Below, piece by piece: positions 1-10,329 of a stretch of 64,000 nt of DNA. The stretch is taken from contig VCJN01000454.1 in assembly GCA_006384855.1 (NCBI GenBank), positions 1 through 64,000 on the forward strand, written 5' to 3'. This DNA comes from Tetraselmis striata. Lineage: Eukaryota > Chlorophyta > Chlorodendrophyceae > Chlorodendrales > Chlorodendraceae. Positions within the stretch are counted from its first letter, which is position 1. Each line of letters starts with the position of its first letter. Made by a program: the position numbers and the translations under genes. The notes under the pieces were generated by a model. The model saw nothing but the letters and a program-made list of their open reading frames with translations, did not search any database and was not told the DNA's origin.

Positions 1-551
1 TGATATCGTTAAGCTTCCGCAAGCAGGCTGGACGAAAACGAAACGCCTTGTCAATGGCCTCGGCGTGGTTGCGAGACCGCGCGAGGTAAGTAGGGGAGAA
101 GTCTTGATTAGCAGCGGGGACGTAGGGTAGCAGCTCGTTGAGGGCCTGGAAAATAGCGGCCATCATGTGAGCCCCAAAACACGTCATCCAAATGTACTCC
201 TCATGGGCCGGCAAAAGCCGGTCATCCTGCATAGTCGTTCGTCAAGTCGGTACGCAAAGGAAAAAACAAATGCACTCGGCTGCCCGGTCGAACGTCCTCG
301 TAACCATGCTCTACGCGTTGCATTAGCTCTGGCACCGCGAGGTAGTCGTCCTCGTCACTCGCGGGTTTTGCTCCGACACGGCCGCTCTGGGCTAGCTCTA
401 GCTTAAAGTCGGGGCGCACTGCGGCTCCCTCGTTGTATGTCGGCTGTCTCGCAACGCGCCGCCTAGAGTCAGAGTCATGTGCTCCGTCTCCATCGACACC
501 GCGTTCACGAGCCGTCGACTGGGCCAACGACGATGTGAGCTCGAGCAACAA
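1..551 (-). pseudogene. Retroelement-like coding relic, partial at the window edge
   Basis: On the minus strand a protein-like reading frame runs from about 551 down to 222. It appears to continue in another frame from about 215 to position 1, where it contains a stretch reading AHEEYIWMTCFGAHMMAAIF. At least one frame change separates the two parts, so it is broken or contains an unseen intron. Composition is mixed hydrophobic/charged with no motif I can assign. A similar short stretch (FRFRPACLRKLNDI here; a related FxIRFLFAISLRMINDIS-type segment at 19,923-19,860 minus) suggests a dispersed mobile-element protein, possibly gag-like. This is inference; the gene continues outside the window. 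Confidence 0.3.
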
Positions 552-786
552 TGCAGACTTGGCCTACATGTCACTTCGCATCGATTTGAGCGTCGGTCTG
601 GCGATGGGTCTCCGTATGGCATGGTGACGCACGCACGTACGGATGAGAATTACACTCACGGATGGTGAGCCGGGTGTGGTCTACTTGAAACATGTGACCT
701 TGGCCGCAACACGTTACGGGACAGTTAATCGATGTGTGTAACATAGCGAAACAAGAAAATGGCATGCAACTGATACGGCCGCTTTT

Positions 787-3064
787 ATGTTTACTCTGTA
801 CAATATGTACGTTTTCGACGGCTCTCAACCCGGCCCCTCTGTCCGGATTCCAAGCCGTCGAGGGGTCCGCCAGGGTTGCGTCCTCGGCCTCATCATGTTC
901 GCCGCCGTCGCTGTCCGAGTGTATGCTCGCATCGCCGCGGCTGTCCCCATTCACTCGGTGTTGGCAGCCTTCTTTGACGACGCCAACCTGGTCGACACGG
1001 TGACGGAATTGCGCTTGCTACGTGGGTGGCCCCGTCCGCTTTTGCCACCGTTGGGTTAGGCGACACCATTTGCAAACGAAAAGCGTATTATCAGCTAGGC
1101 TCTTTGTCTCCGTTCGGCGCCCTTCTTTTTGGGCCTTTGTTGCATGGTGTTGCAGCCTCCTCGTCCGGAATCAAGGTATTTCGTGCCCCTGTGGGCTCGG
1201 CTACTTTCGCCCGGGACCTGTTGGACAAAACGATCGAACATTTTCACCAATTTGGCTCCCGTTTTATCGATTTTGCCGAATACTTCCACTCCCTCACCGC
1301 TACTCGTTCGTTGAAAGTTTGCGGCCGCCGTTTCGGCCACCACATGCGCTCCGCGCCTCGGGGCTTTGGTCGCTCTGAGGGGTATGGCGACACTATTACG
1401 TCCTTCCTCGAAGATGCAGACGCCGCCGCGTTTTCAACGCTCGCCGACATTTGGGGTATTTGCCCCGACCCCTTGGATACGCCCTCCATGCGCACGTAGC
1501 TGTCCCTCCCGGTCCAATTTGGCGGTCTCGGCATCGGCGATATCGTGATGATTATCGCAGACGCCTCCCACGTCGGCGCTGCGGCCATTGTGGTTGGTCA
1601 AGCTGTGACTTTCCTCCGTGCTCAACACGCCACCATGAGCAACGCCGGCGCGTTCCTTTCCGAGCCGTCAGGCGTATCCAGCCATCATAGCCTCTACCTT
1701 GTTGGGGCGTCCTCGGTTCACCATGCTTTGGCCAGCCCAGCGTTGGCGCCCGATGCCGACGCCAACGTGTCGGCGCCGATGTGGGCTGTCGAGCTTCGCG
1801 CTGCTCATACCCGTGTCGTTGACGAGTGCGGAGACGGGGTGCTCGAGGATCTAGCGGGGCCGTTGGCCTCTGCCCTAAAGCTATACCCTTCCAAGCGCTT
1901 TCCCGTTGCCCGTACCGGCTCCTCGGCCGCTGAGGCTGAGCCGGCGTATGCGATGCGCTTGGCCGCCGCCCTCCAAGCTATCCCGCATTACTCGGACTTC
2001 CCCTTGCACTCCATGCGGAAAGTCTAGGAAACCTTGAGCCACCGCATCCACACGGTCCGCTTCGCAAAGCTTGCTGCGCGTATGCCTACAAGCGGCCCTG
2101 ACAATAACCGCTTCCGGGGCCGCCTCTTACGCGCTGCGACGGCATTCTGGTGACTGAACCTCCAAGTGGGGGTCGCCTTACTTGGTGAAGTCCGTGAGCG
2201 TTCGTCCCATGAGTACTACGATGAGTATTCCATGTTCCGCGTTGCCGCCCATCTGGCTTTCCGGCGGTTCATGTCCTCTCCCTGCTCGGCGAGCCATGCC
2301 GTTGTGCTTTTTGCTCCTCGGTACAAGGCATGCTGGCCCGTTTTGAGGATGCTTGCGTGGAATTCACTCCTTTGGTTCGGCGAGATTTGGGCGGTCGCGC
2401 ACGCTGATCACGTGGCACGTTACTCCGGGGGCGACTTCAATCACGCCGCACACGAGTGGGCGGCACATGGCCTTTCCCACGTTTGCCACGCCGTTAGGTC
2501 CGCCCTAGGCGTGGGTGTTCAGATCCTCACGGACTCGTCGGTGCTTGTTTCCCTTCCAAAGGGCAGCGACGGCCGGGCGACCGATGTTGGGCTGTTTGGG
2601 TATGGTGGTATCCGCGGGAACACGGTTGCTGTCGATACCATCATTGCCCCTATCCTCGGCGTGTCAAGCTCGGACCCAACGACTGCATTGCGGGCCGCAA
2701 AGCGCCACAAAATCCAAAAGTATGACACCGGCGGTCCGAAACGGCGCCGGCATGCTTCGCTTTGTTCCTTTCGCCGTCTCCGAGTTCGGCTCGCTGGTCC
2801 CGCACGCTGAGGCCTTCTTGGTGGAGCTCGTGAAAGCTAGCCACACGCACCTACACTGGCAAGAAAATCGGCCAGCTCTTGTTTGCGTGGCGCCGCCGTT
2901 TCTCCGTGCTCATCAACATGGCACATGCAGCCAACGTTCTTGGCGGGGTGTCGGCGGCGTGCGCGGCACGTGGTGGTGCTCTTGCGCCTGCGTCGCGTCG
3001 CTCGTCAGCTTGTGTGATGGCTATGACCCGGGTCATCGGCTGCAAATGGACTCGCCGCGGCTGA
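787..3064 (+). pseudogene. Decayed non-LTR retrotransposon (reverse transcriptase plus endonuclease-like C-terminus)
   Basis: A reverse-transcriptase block is readable at 787-1059: RRGVRQGCVLG (motif B region, about 857-890) followed by FFDDANLVD (the catalytic xxDD motif C, about 970-995). The frame shifts near 1,025. It continues to an in-frame stop at about 1,498, where LPVQFGGLGIGD (thumb-like) follows at once, then runs to 2,027 and again from about 2,160. At 2,560-2,730 the pattern GRATDV...DTIIAP...AAKRHKIQKY resembles the restriction-like endonuclease region that follows RT in some LINEs. More frameshifts near 2,735 and 2,860 lead to a terminal segment ending at 3,064. Several stops and frameshifts make this a dead copy. 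The RT call is firm; the endonuclease assignment is tentative. Confidence 0.7.
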
Positions 3065-3813
3065 TAGTCTACCCCAGGGCGGTGGTCCCCATTGGTTTCA
3101 TGTTTCCCTTTCGGTCTTTCTAGTCGTTCCTTGGCTTCAATGCTTCCCTTGACCCTTGGGTTCTTTGGCAGCTGGGCGACTTCCTGGTTCCCTTGGTTCT
3201 TCCTTGGTTCTTGGCTCCCCAGCCTCCTGCTTGACTCTTGGTTTCAGGTTTATGTGTCTCTTTCGCTTGCAAGCTTTCACAGTTGCTTTTAGTTGTGTTT
3301 GTAGTGCGCACATGTTAAAAAGCAATGATGCGTGTTTTTTATGTCTACTCGTGGTGCACACGAACGGGTGCAGCGACGGGTCAACTGGTAACCCGTACCA
3401 CTTAGTTGCACATGTAGCAAGAAAAACGGTTACCAGGAAAGGAGTAAACCCCATAATAGACTAGCTTAGGTCATAATGAATCTCATGTGATAGCGATTAG
3501 CTACGTAGATATATATATTAATCGCCCTACCGTTATGCGCTGCGTTATTTGTTCTCGTTTGGGATAGACTGAGGGAAGTACTACAGCTTCTGCAGTTCTG
3601 CACCAGAGAGTAGTATATACAAGTATATATTCTCTCTGCCGGTGTGCAGATGGCCAAGCAAGTCTGATGCGTGTGCTCGTGACTGCCCACTCTGCGTCTT
3701 CTCATGTTACTGCTTCCACCCTCTAGTCGATGTAGAGGACCTTTCTGATTGCCTTTTATTTTGGTGATTTCCGATATCGCCTTCTGCTGCTAGCTCATGT
3801 AATTACAATTATA
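3065..3813. other. Non-coding tail of the LINE relic and AT-rich spacer
   Basis: 3,120-3,250 is a low-complexity stretch built from loosely repeated TTGGTTCTT / CTTCCCTTG-like words, plausibly the 3' flank of the dead LINE upstream. 3,480-3,810 is AT-rich with no convincing ORF. 3,760-3,805 carries a copy of the dispersed motif TATCGCCTTCTGCTGCTAGC followed by TCATGTA, which recurs at about 5,680 and, inverted, at 19,680. Confidence 0.4.
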
Positions 3814-3989
3814 TGGTCAGATGTAGTCATCTAGAGGTTTACAGTACTTAGCAATGTTGTACTGCGCACGATCCCCGCGGTCGGCGCACGGACTGGGGCC
3901 TGCCGGCCCGCACTAGCACCACGACCTGAGGGATCCGCCCTCGGGCACCGGCACTCTCTGCTTTGCGCTCGCCTCAACCGGCTCGCGCA
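3814..3989 (+). repeat. 176-bp direct repeat, left copy (LTR-like, TG...CA)
   Basis: Begins TGGTCAGATGTAG and ends GGCTCGCGCA. By eye it is identical over all 176 bases to 5,372-5,547. The TG start and CA end are typical of LTRs. A short hairpin (CTCGAC...GTCGAG) lies just inside at about 3,995-4,015. No matching target-site duplication was found outside the two copies, so the LTR reading is tentative. Confidence 0.6.
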
Positions 3990-4024
3990 AGCAGTCTCGA
4001 CTCTAGCAGTCGAGCAGAGTGTCA

Positions 4025-5287
4025 GCTTACTCTATGCCGACTCGGACCCGAGCCTCAGCCTCCCGAGACGCTACACCTTCCCCACCCCGCGACAGCAGGA
4101 TGCCCCCTCGTCCTGTACCGGAAGACGCCCTAGTCGACGACGCCCCGGGCGGCGCCACTGCGGCATCCATCGCGGAATTGGAGAAACGCCTGACGGCCCA
4201 AGCGGAAGCCCTGGAGAAGCGGCTGGCCGAGCAGTTCGAGGCGGCTACGGCCGCCTTACTCGCTCGACTGGCCCCTCCCGTGCTATCGCCTCCTCCCAAA
4301 GGCACCCAGCCAGCCATTCCCGCGGGCGCGCCTGCGCCCGAGGGTGGTGAGCAAGGAGCGCAAGAGCCCCTTCCTGCTGAGCTGGACGCACTCGACACCG
4401 AGCTCGAGTACGTCGACTTCGCCTACTTCGGTCAAGTCCCCCCTCCCGGTCTGGAGCCACCCCCACGCGACGGCGACGAGCCTCGCTTGTGGATTCTGAC
4501 CGACGACGACACCGAATTGGAAAAACGCCTGACGGCCCAAGCGATAGCCCTGGAGAAGCGGTTGGCCGAGCAGTTCGAGGCAGCTACGGCCGCCTTACTC
4601 GCTCGACTGGCTCCTCCCGTGCAACCGCCTCCTCCCAAAGGCACCCAGCCAGCCATTCCCGCGGGCGCGCCTGCGCCCGAGGGTGGTGAGCAAGGAGCGC
4701 AAGAGCCCCTTCCTGCTGAGCTGGACGCACTCGACACCGAGCTCGAGTACGTCGACTTCGCCTACTTCGGTCAAGTCCCCCCTTCCGGTCTGGAGCCACC
4801 CCCACGCGACGGCGACGAGCCTCGCTTGTGGATTCTGACCGACGACACCGCCGCCCGCGGCCTCGCGGAGCAGCGGGGTCTGACAGCGTACGACAAGTAC
4901 CTGTATCTTCGCTGTTATGCTAAGGCCTGCGGCCAATCCCTGGCGGTACGGCCGTCACTGCAGTACAGTGTACAGTACCTGGGCCGCCCGTCCCGCGCAC
5001 GGCGCCCGCGCCCGGGCTCTGGAGCGCCCTGGACGGTGTCGATGGCGGCCGAGCCCCACCTTCTTGCCGACCTCTCTCCGGCGCCGGCCTGCCGACCAAG
5101 TTTTGGAGCGTCTCCCCGCTGGAGCCTTCCTCCGCTTGGTCCTTTTCAGCCACTCCCACTGACTGGCTGCGGGACGCCCGCCTGGCGGCGGGCGCCCAGC
5201 CGCCCCCCAGTGTCACGTGGGCATCGCACAGGTTGCGCAAAGGCGCGGCCTCGGCAGCGAGCTGCTATGCTGCGTTTCTGCTGCTAG
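4025..5287 (+). CDS. Unrecognised protein with a 113-residue tandem duplication, between direct repeats
   Basis: An uninterrupted frame of about 420 codons starting near 4,025. The N-terminal ~45 residues are Ser/Pro/Arg-rich. Then come two tandem copies of a 113-codon unit, offset exactly 339 bp (first at about 4,175, second at 4,514). Each has an amphipathic heptad-like helix (ELEKRLTAQAEALEKRLAEQ), a Pro-rich linker, an acidic segment (ELDALDTELEYVDFAYFGQV) and RLWILTDD. The C-terminal ~140 residues are Pro/Arg-rich. The coiled-coil/acidic architecture and flanking identical 176-bp repeats suggest a gag-only (TRIM/LARD-like) element or a recently mobilised gene; no protease, integrase or RT is present. 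Frame conservation of the duplication argues that it was coding when it duplicated. Function unknown. Confidence 0.5.
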   Translation, partial: AYSMPTRTRASASRDATPSPPRDSRMPPRPVPEDALVDDAPGGATAASIAELEKRLTAQAEALEKRLAEQFEAATAALLARLAPPVLSPPPKGTQPAIPAGAPAPEGGEQGAQEPLPAELDALDTELEYVDFAYFGQVPPPGLEPPPRDGDEPRLWILTDDDTELEKRLTAQAIALEKRLAEQFEAATAALLARLAPPVQPPPPKGTQPAIPAGAPAPEGGEQGAQEPLPAELDALDTELEYVDFAYFGQVPPSGLEPPPRDGDEPRLWILTDDTAARGLAEQRGLTAYDKYLYLRCYAKACGQSLAVRPSLQYSVQYLGRPSRARRPRPGSGAPWTVSMAAEPHLLADLSPAPACRPSFGASPRWSLPPLGPFQPLPLTGCGTPAWRRAPSRPPVSRGHRTGCAKARPRQRAAMLRFCC

Positions 5288-5371
5288 CTCGTCCCCGTCC
5301 GGCCGCTACACTTCGCTACCTGTGCAAGCCTTTGGCTTTCTTCTCTGGCAAATCGTGCCTCCTTGGGTAAA

Positions 5372-5547
5372 TGGTCAGATGTAGTCATCTAGAGGTTTAC
5401 AGTACTTAGCAATGTTGTACTGCGCACGATCCCCGCGGTCGGCGCACGGACTGGGGCCTGCCGGCCCGCACTAGCACCACGACCTGAGGGATCCGCCCTC
5501 GGGCACCGGCACTCTCTGCTTTGCGCTCGCCTCAACCGGCTCGCGCA
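5372..5547 (+). repeat. 176-bp direct repeat, right copy (LTR-like)
   Basis: Apparently identical to 3,814-3,989. A second, shorter repeated block, TGGCAAATCGTGCCTCCTTG plus GGTAAAT, lies just before this copy (5,345-5,371) and again at 5,643-5,669. The right end is therefore compound: either the true LTR is about 298 bp and only partly conserved on the left, or a local duplication occurred. Confidence 0.6.
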
Positions 5548-5716
5548 CCCACCCACCCACAACCATCTTTCTGCGCTAGGAGACACCCATGCCAAGCCTG
5601 TGGTTCTCGTCTTAGCCTCCAATGTAAGCGAGCTGACATTCTTTGGCAAATCGTGCCTCCTTGGGTAAATACAGGTATATCGCCTTCTGCTGCTAGCTCA
5701 TGTAAAGTATATACAG

Positions 5717-5990
5717 GTATCGGTACAGGGTATCCGATCATCACTGGCCAGCATGCGGGCCGCCAAGCCAGCAGCATGTCCATCCCCTCAGTAACACCGC
5801 CTGCATAGGCCATCTGTTGGATATCCCCCTGTGCATCAAGGAGCATGTGGTAAGACTGCTTGGTGTTAAGAAACTCTCCCTTGTTTCCGCAGGGCATCGA
5901 GAGCTGAATGGTATCACCGGGAGCAAACGTACGCCCGTTGATTGGTGGAAGGTTATGCCGGCATTTCAGGTGGCGCTTTCTGCGCGCGGC
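5717..5990 (-). pseudogene. Capsid-like protein fragment (tentative)
   Basis: The minus strand reads open from about 5,990 to 5,720. The segment contains PINGRTFAPGDTIQLSMPCG followed by FLNTKQSYHMLL. A 'pGdTIxLxxPcG..g.fLNtkqSY' pattern is reminiscent of the N-terminal strands of jelly-roll major capsid proteins of eukaryotic dsDNA elements such as Polinton-like viruses of algae. I cannot confirm this without a profile search. There is no start codon or continuation on either side; it is at most a short fossil insertion. Family recognition is an inference. Confidence 0.25.
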
Positions 5991-6460
5991 TTGGCTGCGT
6001 ACACGAAAGAGTCAGAAAGTCCGCTCATGTTTTTAATTCAAGACCACAATTGTTTTTAGGCGCCCTTTTCGAGCGGAGACCCCCGCCCTCGTATGGATTT
6101 GTAGGCATCCTTTACAGCGCCCGCACCGGGTACCGAATATTAACAGGCAACGACAGACAAAGCATGCGGGCTGGCGGGCTGGAAGAAAGCAGCGAACGCT
6201 GCCGCCCGGCGGCGGCGAAGACGATTATTGCACCAGCCAATTTACGATGGCGCGGACAATAAGTCGCCACTGCCGGGAATATATGTATGTGGCGCCAGAT
6301 GTGTTGTCCGCTACAACTTGACTCATAAGCAAGTACCAATATATTCCCCTTCCGACGTCACAATCTTTCCACAGTTGACAGCTCAATACACCCTCACACA
6401 GTTCCTCGCTGGTCTGTGTTCTCGATTCCCCAGAGTTGCGCTATCGTGTTCTCCGACTGA

Positions 6461-6835
6461 ATGGCTTCCTCCACTACTCCGCCCGTCATCAACTTGGACG
6501 TAATCCCTCGCGTGGCGGCGCCCGAATTCAATATCGAGGAGACGAGCACCTCTGTCGAGATCTCGGGCAACCTGAAGGACGAGAAGGTGGAGAATCTGAA
6601 GCTCGGTCTGACGGAGGACCGCGTGCACACCATCGTGGGAGAGCAGAGCATCGCCGTCGAGAAGAAGGATGGGACAAAAGAAGAGAAGGTTCTGTACCAG
6701 CGAGCTGTGTCTCTGCCGCCCCACGTAGATGAGCACGGCATTTCTGCCGAGTTGACACATTTCATGAAGCTGAAGGTCGTAATGCCGAAGCGGCAAATGC
6801 AATCTGCTCCCAGCCGGGCGGTTGGTGCATACTGA
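6461..6835 (+). CDS. Small heat-shock protein, HSP20/alpha-crystallin type
   Basis: A 124-residue intronless ORF. sHSPs are ATP-independent holdases that bind unfolding proteins. Residues ~20-105 fit an alpha-crystallin domain: an early beta-strand region (EFNIEETSTSVEISGNL), a central Lys/Glu-rich loop, and the late signature LPPHVDEHGISAEL...LKVVMPK, which corresponds to the family's 'LPxxVdxdkI.A.l..GvL.v.lPK'. The usual GVL is replaced by HFMKLKVV, so the signature is divergent. The N-terminal arm is short and there is no clear C-terminal I-x-I motif. The ATG is the first in frame. An ACGT-core element (CGACGTCA) lies about 105 bp upstream, but no clear heat-shock-element array was seen. 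No targeting peptide is obvious, so it is probably cytosolic. Confidence 0.7.
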   Translation: MASSTTPPVINLDVIPRVAAPEFNIEETSTSVEISGNLKDEKVENLKLGLTEDRVHTIVGEQSIAVEKKDGTKEEKVLYQRAVSLPPHVDEHGISAELTHFMKLKVVMPKRQMQSAPSRAVGAY

Positions 6836-7556
6836 GCTTATTATATCAAACTTGGGGATATAACAAAGTTAAGATTAAACACCGCGACTGATCGCAGCTG
6901 AGCATGTCTAAATTAGAAACACGTAGAGCTGCTTCTTCTGATAAGCTGCGAGTTACCGACCTGTAACTTTCACACAATTCTTTCCTACAAGTCAGGGTAC
7001 CAACATTCCAACAGCGGCAACGAGCATGCATTCTTGTCATACATCTGGTAACAACAGTGAAATGCCAATGTGTTCGATTATGTGGATGATATCCCAGTCT
7101 GCGCTCTTGCAAGTGCTAAATCTTTTGAGAGCCTATAGTTATGATCCCATCATGCATCCATTATAGTTTCACAGCAGATACGTGATATGACGCAGTAAAA
7201 GTCCGCGCCGCTAGAGTTGGATTTGCCCCGCGTCATTGGTCAACGTCCTGTGGTCGGAGTGATGTATGGGTTGAGGCAGCTAGCGCGACACGGAAAGAAT
7301 ACCGGTAGCCGAGGAGTGAGGGGCTCGCAAGAATAACAAGGGGGAGCACTCGGGGAAAAATGTCGAGATTTGATATGTGGCATATGGAGCAGGAGCCAGC
7401 ACCGGTACAGGCATCTGTATTGCACATCTGACATTGAGCCATTGCAGTTGAGCACTTACAAAGGCAATAATTTCGTTGCGCATCCACAGAGTACCCATCA
7501 TGTCATGGCTATGAAATTGCACTCATAGCACTGCTTGCCACCGTTCCAAAGTTAAA
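6836..7556. other. Intergenic spacer between two convergent genes
   Basis: About 720 bp separating the 3' ends of the HSP20 gene (+) and the PAF-AH gene (-). No convincing ORF, RNA gene or known repeat seen. Confidence 0.5.
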
Positions 7557-10328
7557 TCAAGCTAAAGCCTCTACAACTCTAATCTCTGCTATTTCAGGGG
7601 GTAATTCGCAATCGTTGCCAGCAAGCCATTGGAACTCAAGTGGTTGTTCATCACACGCCACTCCTGGAATATGACGAGATAGAAATGCGTGACCAAGGCG
7701 ACGATTCAGATCATGCAAGAGGGCTGGCTGTGGGCCTTTCGCCATGCCCACCGCGGCGAGCAGCCGAGACAGCAGCAGTGGAAAGTCACTCTGCGACATG
7801 TGGCCTGCAGCGGCAAGCGTCACCATGGCAGAGCGCGGAAAGGCTTCCATCTTCTCGATATTTGACTTCCATTGGAACTTCTGCGAGGGGAGGGGGCGAA
7901 GTGTCTGATGAGTCAGGCATGTGCTTTGGCAGGCTGCTGCCCTCCTGAGGAAAGCTATCTCTCCCTGATTAAGTGTCCAGGGCCCCATGACTCACCTCAT
8001 TGTTGACAAAGAGAATCGGGGGGCACGCGCCGTTGCGGGCAGCGTCAAGCTCCGCAGTTGAGAAGGCATACAGCCAGGCGTCCAGCGCAATCACAGCAGC
8101 ATACTGCCCTGGCGACGCCTGGTCAACAATGGAGAATAAGCGCAGTATAGTTATTGTCCAACCCAACAAGCAGCTCAACTCTCTTAAGTATTATGTGATT
8201 GGCGCAGGTGTAGAACTATATGTTATGTAGGTACGCATTATAATATCATTTATATACATTGAATACATACATATATATACATACATACATATACATAGAG
8301 ATATAAATATATGTACAGATATGCATTTATAACATATATGTAAACCATATATGTAGGTATATGCATGTGCGTATGAGTATGTGTGTGCAGCCACCAATCA
8401 AACACCCACACATAGTGCCATCTTGCAGGTGATTGGTCACGCAAACACGCTGCGCATGCGGATGGCAGCCTTACCCGCAGCGTTGTTGCCAGAGCAGTGG
8501 CGGCCCCGAAGGAGTGGCCCATCAGTGCCGTGCGCTTGAGATCAAGGCGTCCTGCAAAGGTGGTTGCATGAGCAAACCGCGTGCCACCTGCGCCAAGCCA
8601 AGACCGCGCATGTCAGTGCCATTTGCAACATTTTTCGCCCTAGCACTAAATCATGACACTGTACACCTTCATCAAATGCTTGAAATAAACCGGAGTGTTA
8701 TCATGCAAATGGGTAAGAAACACCTCGGTGGGCACCTATGGCGCCATGATGCATCGGTAGCTGCCCGATGTAATAGGGTTCGCAGGTCCAAAGAAATCAA
8801 TTATCATTTTGCAACATCGAGTTGGAATTTTCTCGTAGATTTCGATATGTCTTCTGATAGATATAAATACTTGCCTTTTCACCAAAGATACAAACAATAG
8901 TAGTTAGCTGACACACAGCGGCAGTATGTCTGGAAAGTTAACAAGGACTCACCCTTCGTGCTGTTCAGTGGAGAGCAACACTTGACGCTCTTGCCTGCAG
9001 CTAGCGCACTAAGCACATTTCGCGCTGCCTCCACCTCCGCCACACGCTGCGCAAGTTGAGCGCGGCGGAAGGCCATGCTGCCATCCGCAGCTTCGCTCTC
9101 CTTGGTAATGGGTGTATGTGGCACCTCATCGCCGCGGTCGAAGGTTACACACGCGCTGCCGTCGCGATGCTCCACCGCCGCGACAACAAATCCCCGGCTC
9201 GCGTAGTCGGTGCACAGGCTGGAGTAGGTGGTGCGCATGCCAGCTAGCCCATGGCTGAAGATCATGACGGGGAATAGTGCGGCAGCCTCGCGTGTGGTGG
9301 CAGCGCCCCCGTCTGCTAGCGGGTTGCTAGCAGCTGCATAGCCAGCCAGCGGACGGTTAACAGCACACGGCTTGCGCGCCCAGCCTGCGCTCAGCATAAT
9401 CAAGGGCACAGACAGAACGGAGGGAAGCTTCGCGTAGTCGCCATAGCCCTTGGCGTAGCGCCATGATGGCAGCCATGACGCCTCTGTTGGTTGTGATAGC
9501 CCGGTAGGATCGCAGGGGTAGTAAAGGCGGATGATGGTGCCATTTTCCACCTCTGGCTCTAGATCTGCAATCGCCACCTGCACATGCGAAATCCCGGTGA
9601 TCAGAAGTGATCTTCAGCTCAACATCGCCCGTCCCAACAAGCAAGGCACTCGGGGTCTCATGTTGCAACACGAGCGACGTGTAGTCCAGCGCATGTTGAA
9701 AACCTTTCCATTGACAGGACCATACCTTATGCGGACCGCTGGGCTTCAAGAACTTCGTGCCAGGCACGAAATCAAGTTCCTTCGAAGCATGTGCCGGCTT
9801 CCCCGGCGACCTAGCAGTCGCAACGCTGCTATCACTGCGGGTTTGAGAGCTGTCCTGCTGCACGGGTGCAGACGCCTCAGCTCGCATCTTCGCCGCCGTC
9901 GACAACGATTGTTGACGATGTGATCGCCGCCGATACCTGCAGTCAGACCCTCCGACGCCCTGCGGTGCTCCGTGGTGGGGTATTGCGAATCGCGTGCTTT
10001 CTACTTGCAGGGGTGATAGTCCAAACGGCGAGGGTGCCGCCGCCACTGCGCTGGCTGCCGTTGCTGCGATGGCACCGGACGTAATCCCAATAGAACGCCG
10101 ATAATTCCAAACACTTGCGGAGATCGGGGCTGCTCCACGGATGATTCTTGCACAAGATTGCAGGGTGGTATTATTATGGGTTGGCAATCGCGAGCGTTCT
10201 GCCCCCGGAAGAGTGCTGCTGACGACGAAAGCGGGCACTGCTGCTGCGCACACAGGAAGCTGCTGCCGCCCGCCTTGGATCGCCGTCAGCATATGGCGGC
10301 TCGAGTCGCAAGCCGGCAGGCTTATCAC
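7557..10328 (-). CDS. Platelet-activating-factor acetylhydrolase-like phospholipase (five exons)
   Basis: PAF-AH/group VII phospholipase A2 enzymes hydrolyse the sn-2 acetyl or short/oxidised acyl chain of phospholipids using a Ser-Asp-His triad. Proposed exons (minus): 10,328-9,624; 9,577-8,953; 8,551-8,475; 8,118-7,996; 7,880-7,557. All junctions are GT-AG and in phase, giving ~617 residues. Diagnostic parts: VGTGDVAIADLEPEVENGTI then RLYYPCD; FSHGLAGMRTTYSSL (oxyanion region) with AAVEHRDGSA; the nucleophile elbow GHSFGAAT (Ser ~457); IALDAWLY (Asp ~482) with PPILFVNNE; and GHMSQSDFPLL (His ~537). Intron 1 is only 46 nt. The N-terminal ~200 residues before the catalytic fold are low-complexity and could be an organellar or secretory leader; the start codon is uncertain, and ATG near 9,887 is an alternative. 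The family call is strong. Confidence 0.85.
8230..8390. repeat. AT-rich (TACATA/TATACA)n low-complexity tract
   Basis: Irregular alternation of TACATA, CATATA and TATATG words lying inside intron 3 of the PAF-AH gene. Confidence 0.7.
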
Positions 10329-10329
10329 A

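Noticed and set aside
4283-4936. Long minus-strand ORFs opposite the tandem-duplicated ORF.
   Set aside because: They mirror the high-GC plus frame; the plus frame preserves the 113-codon unit in phase and spans the whole region.
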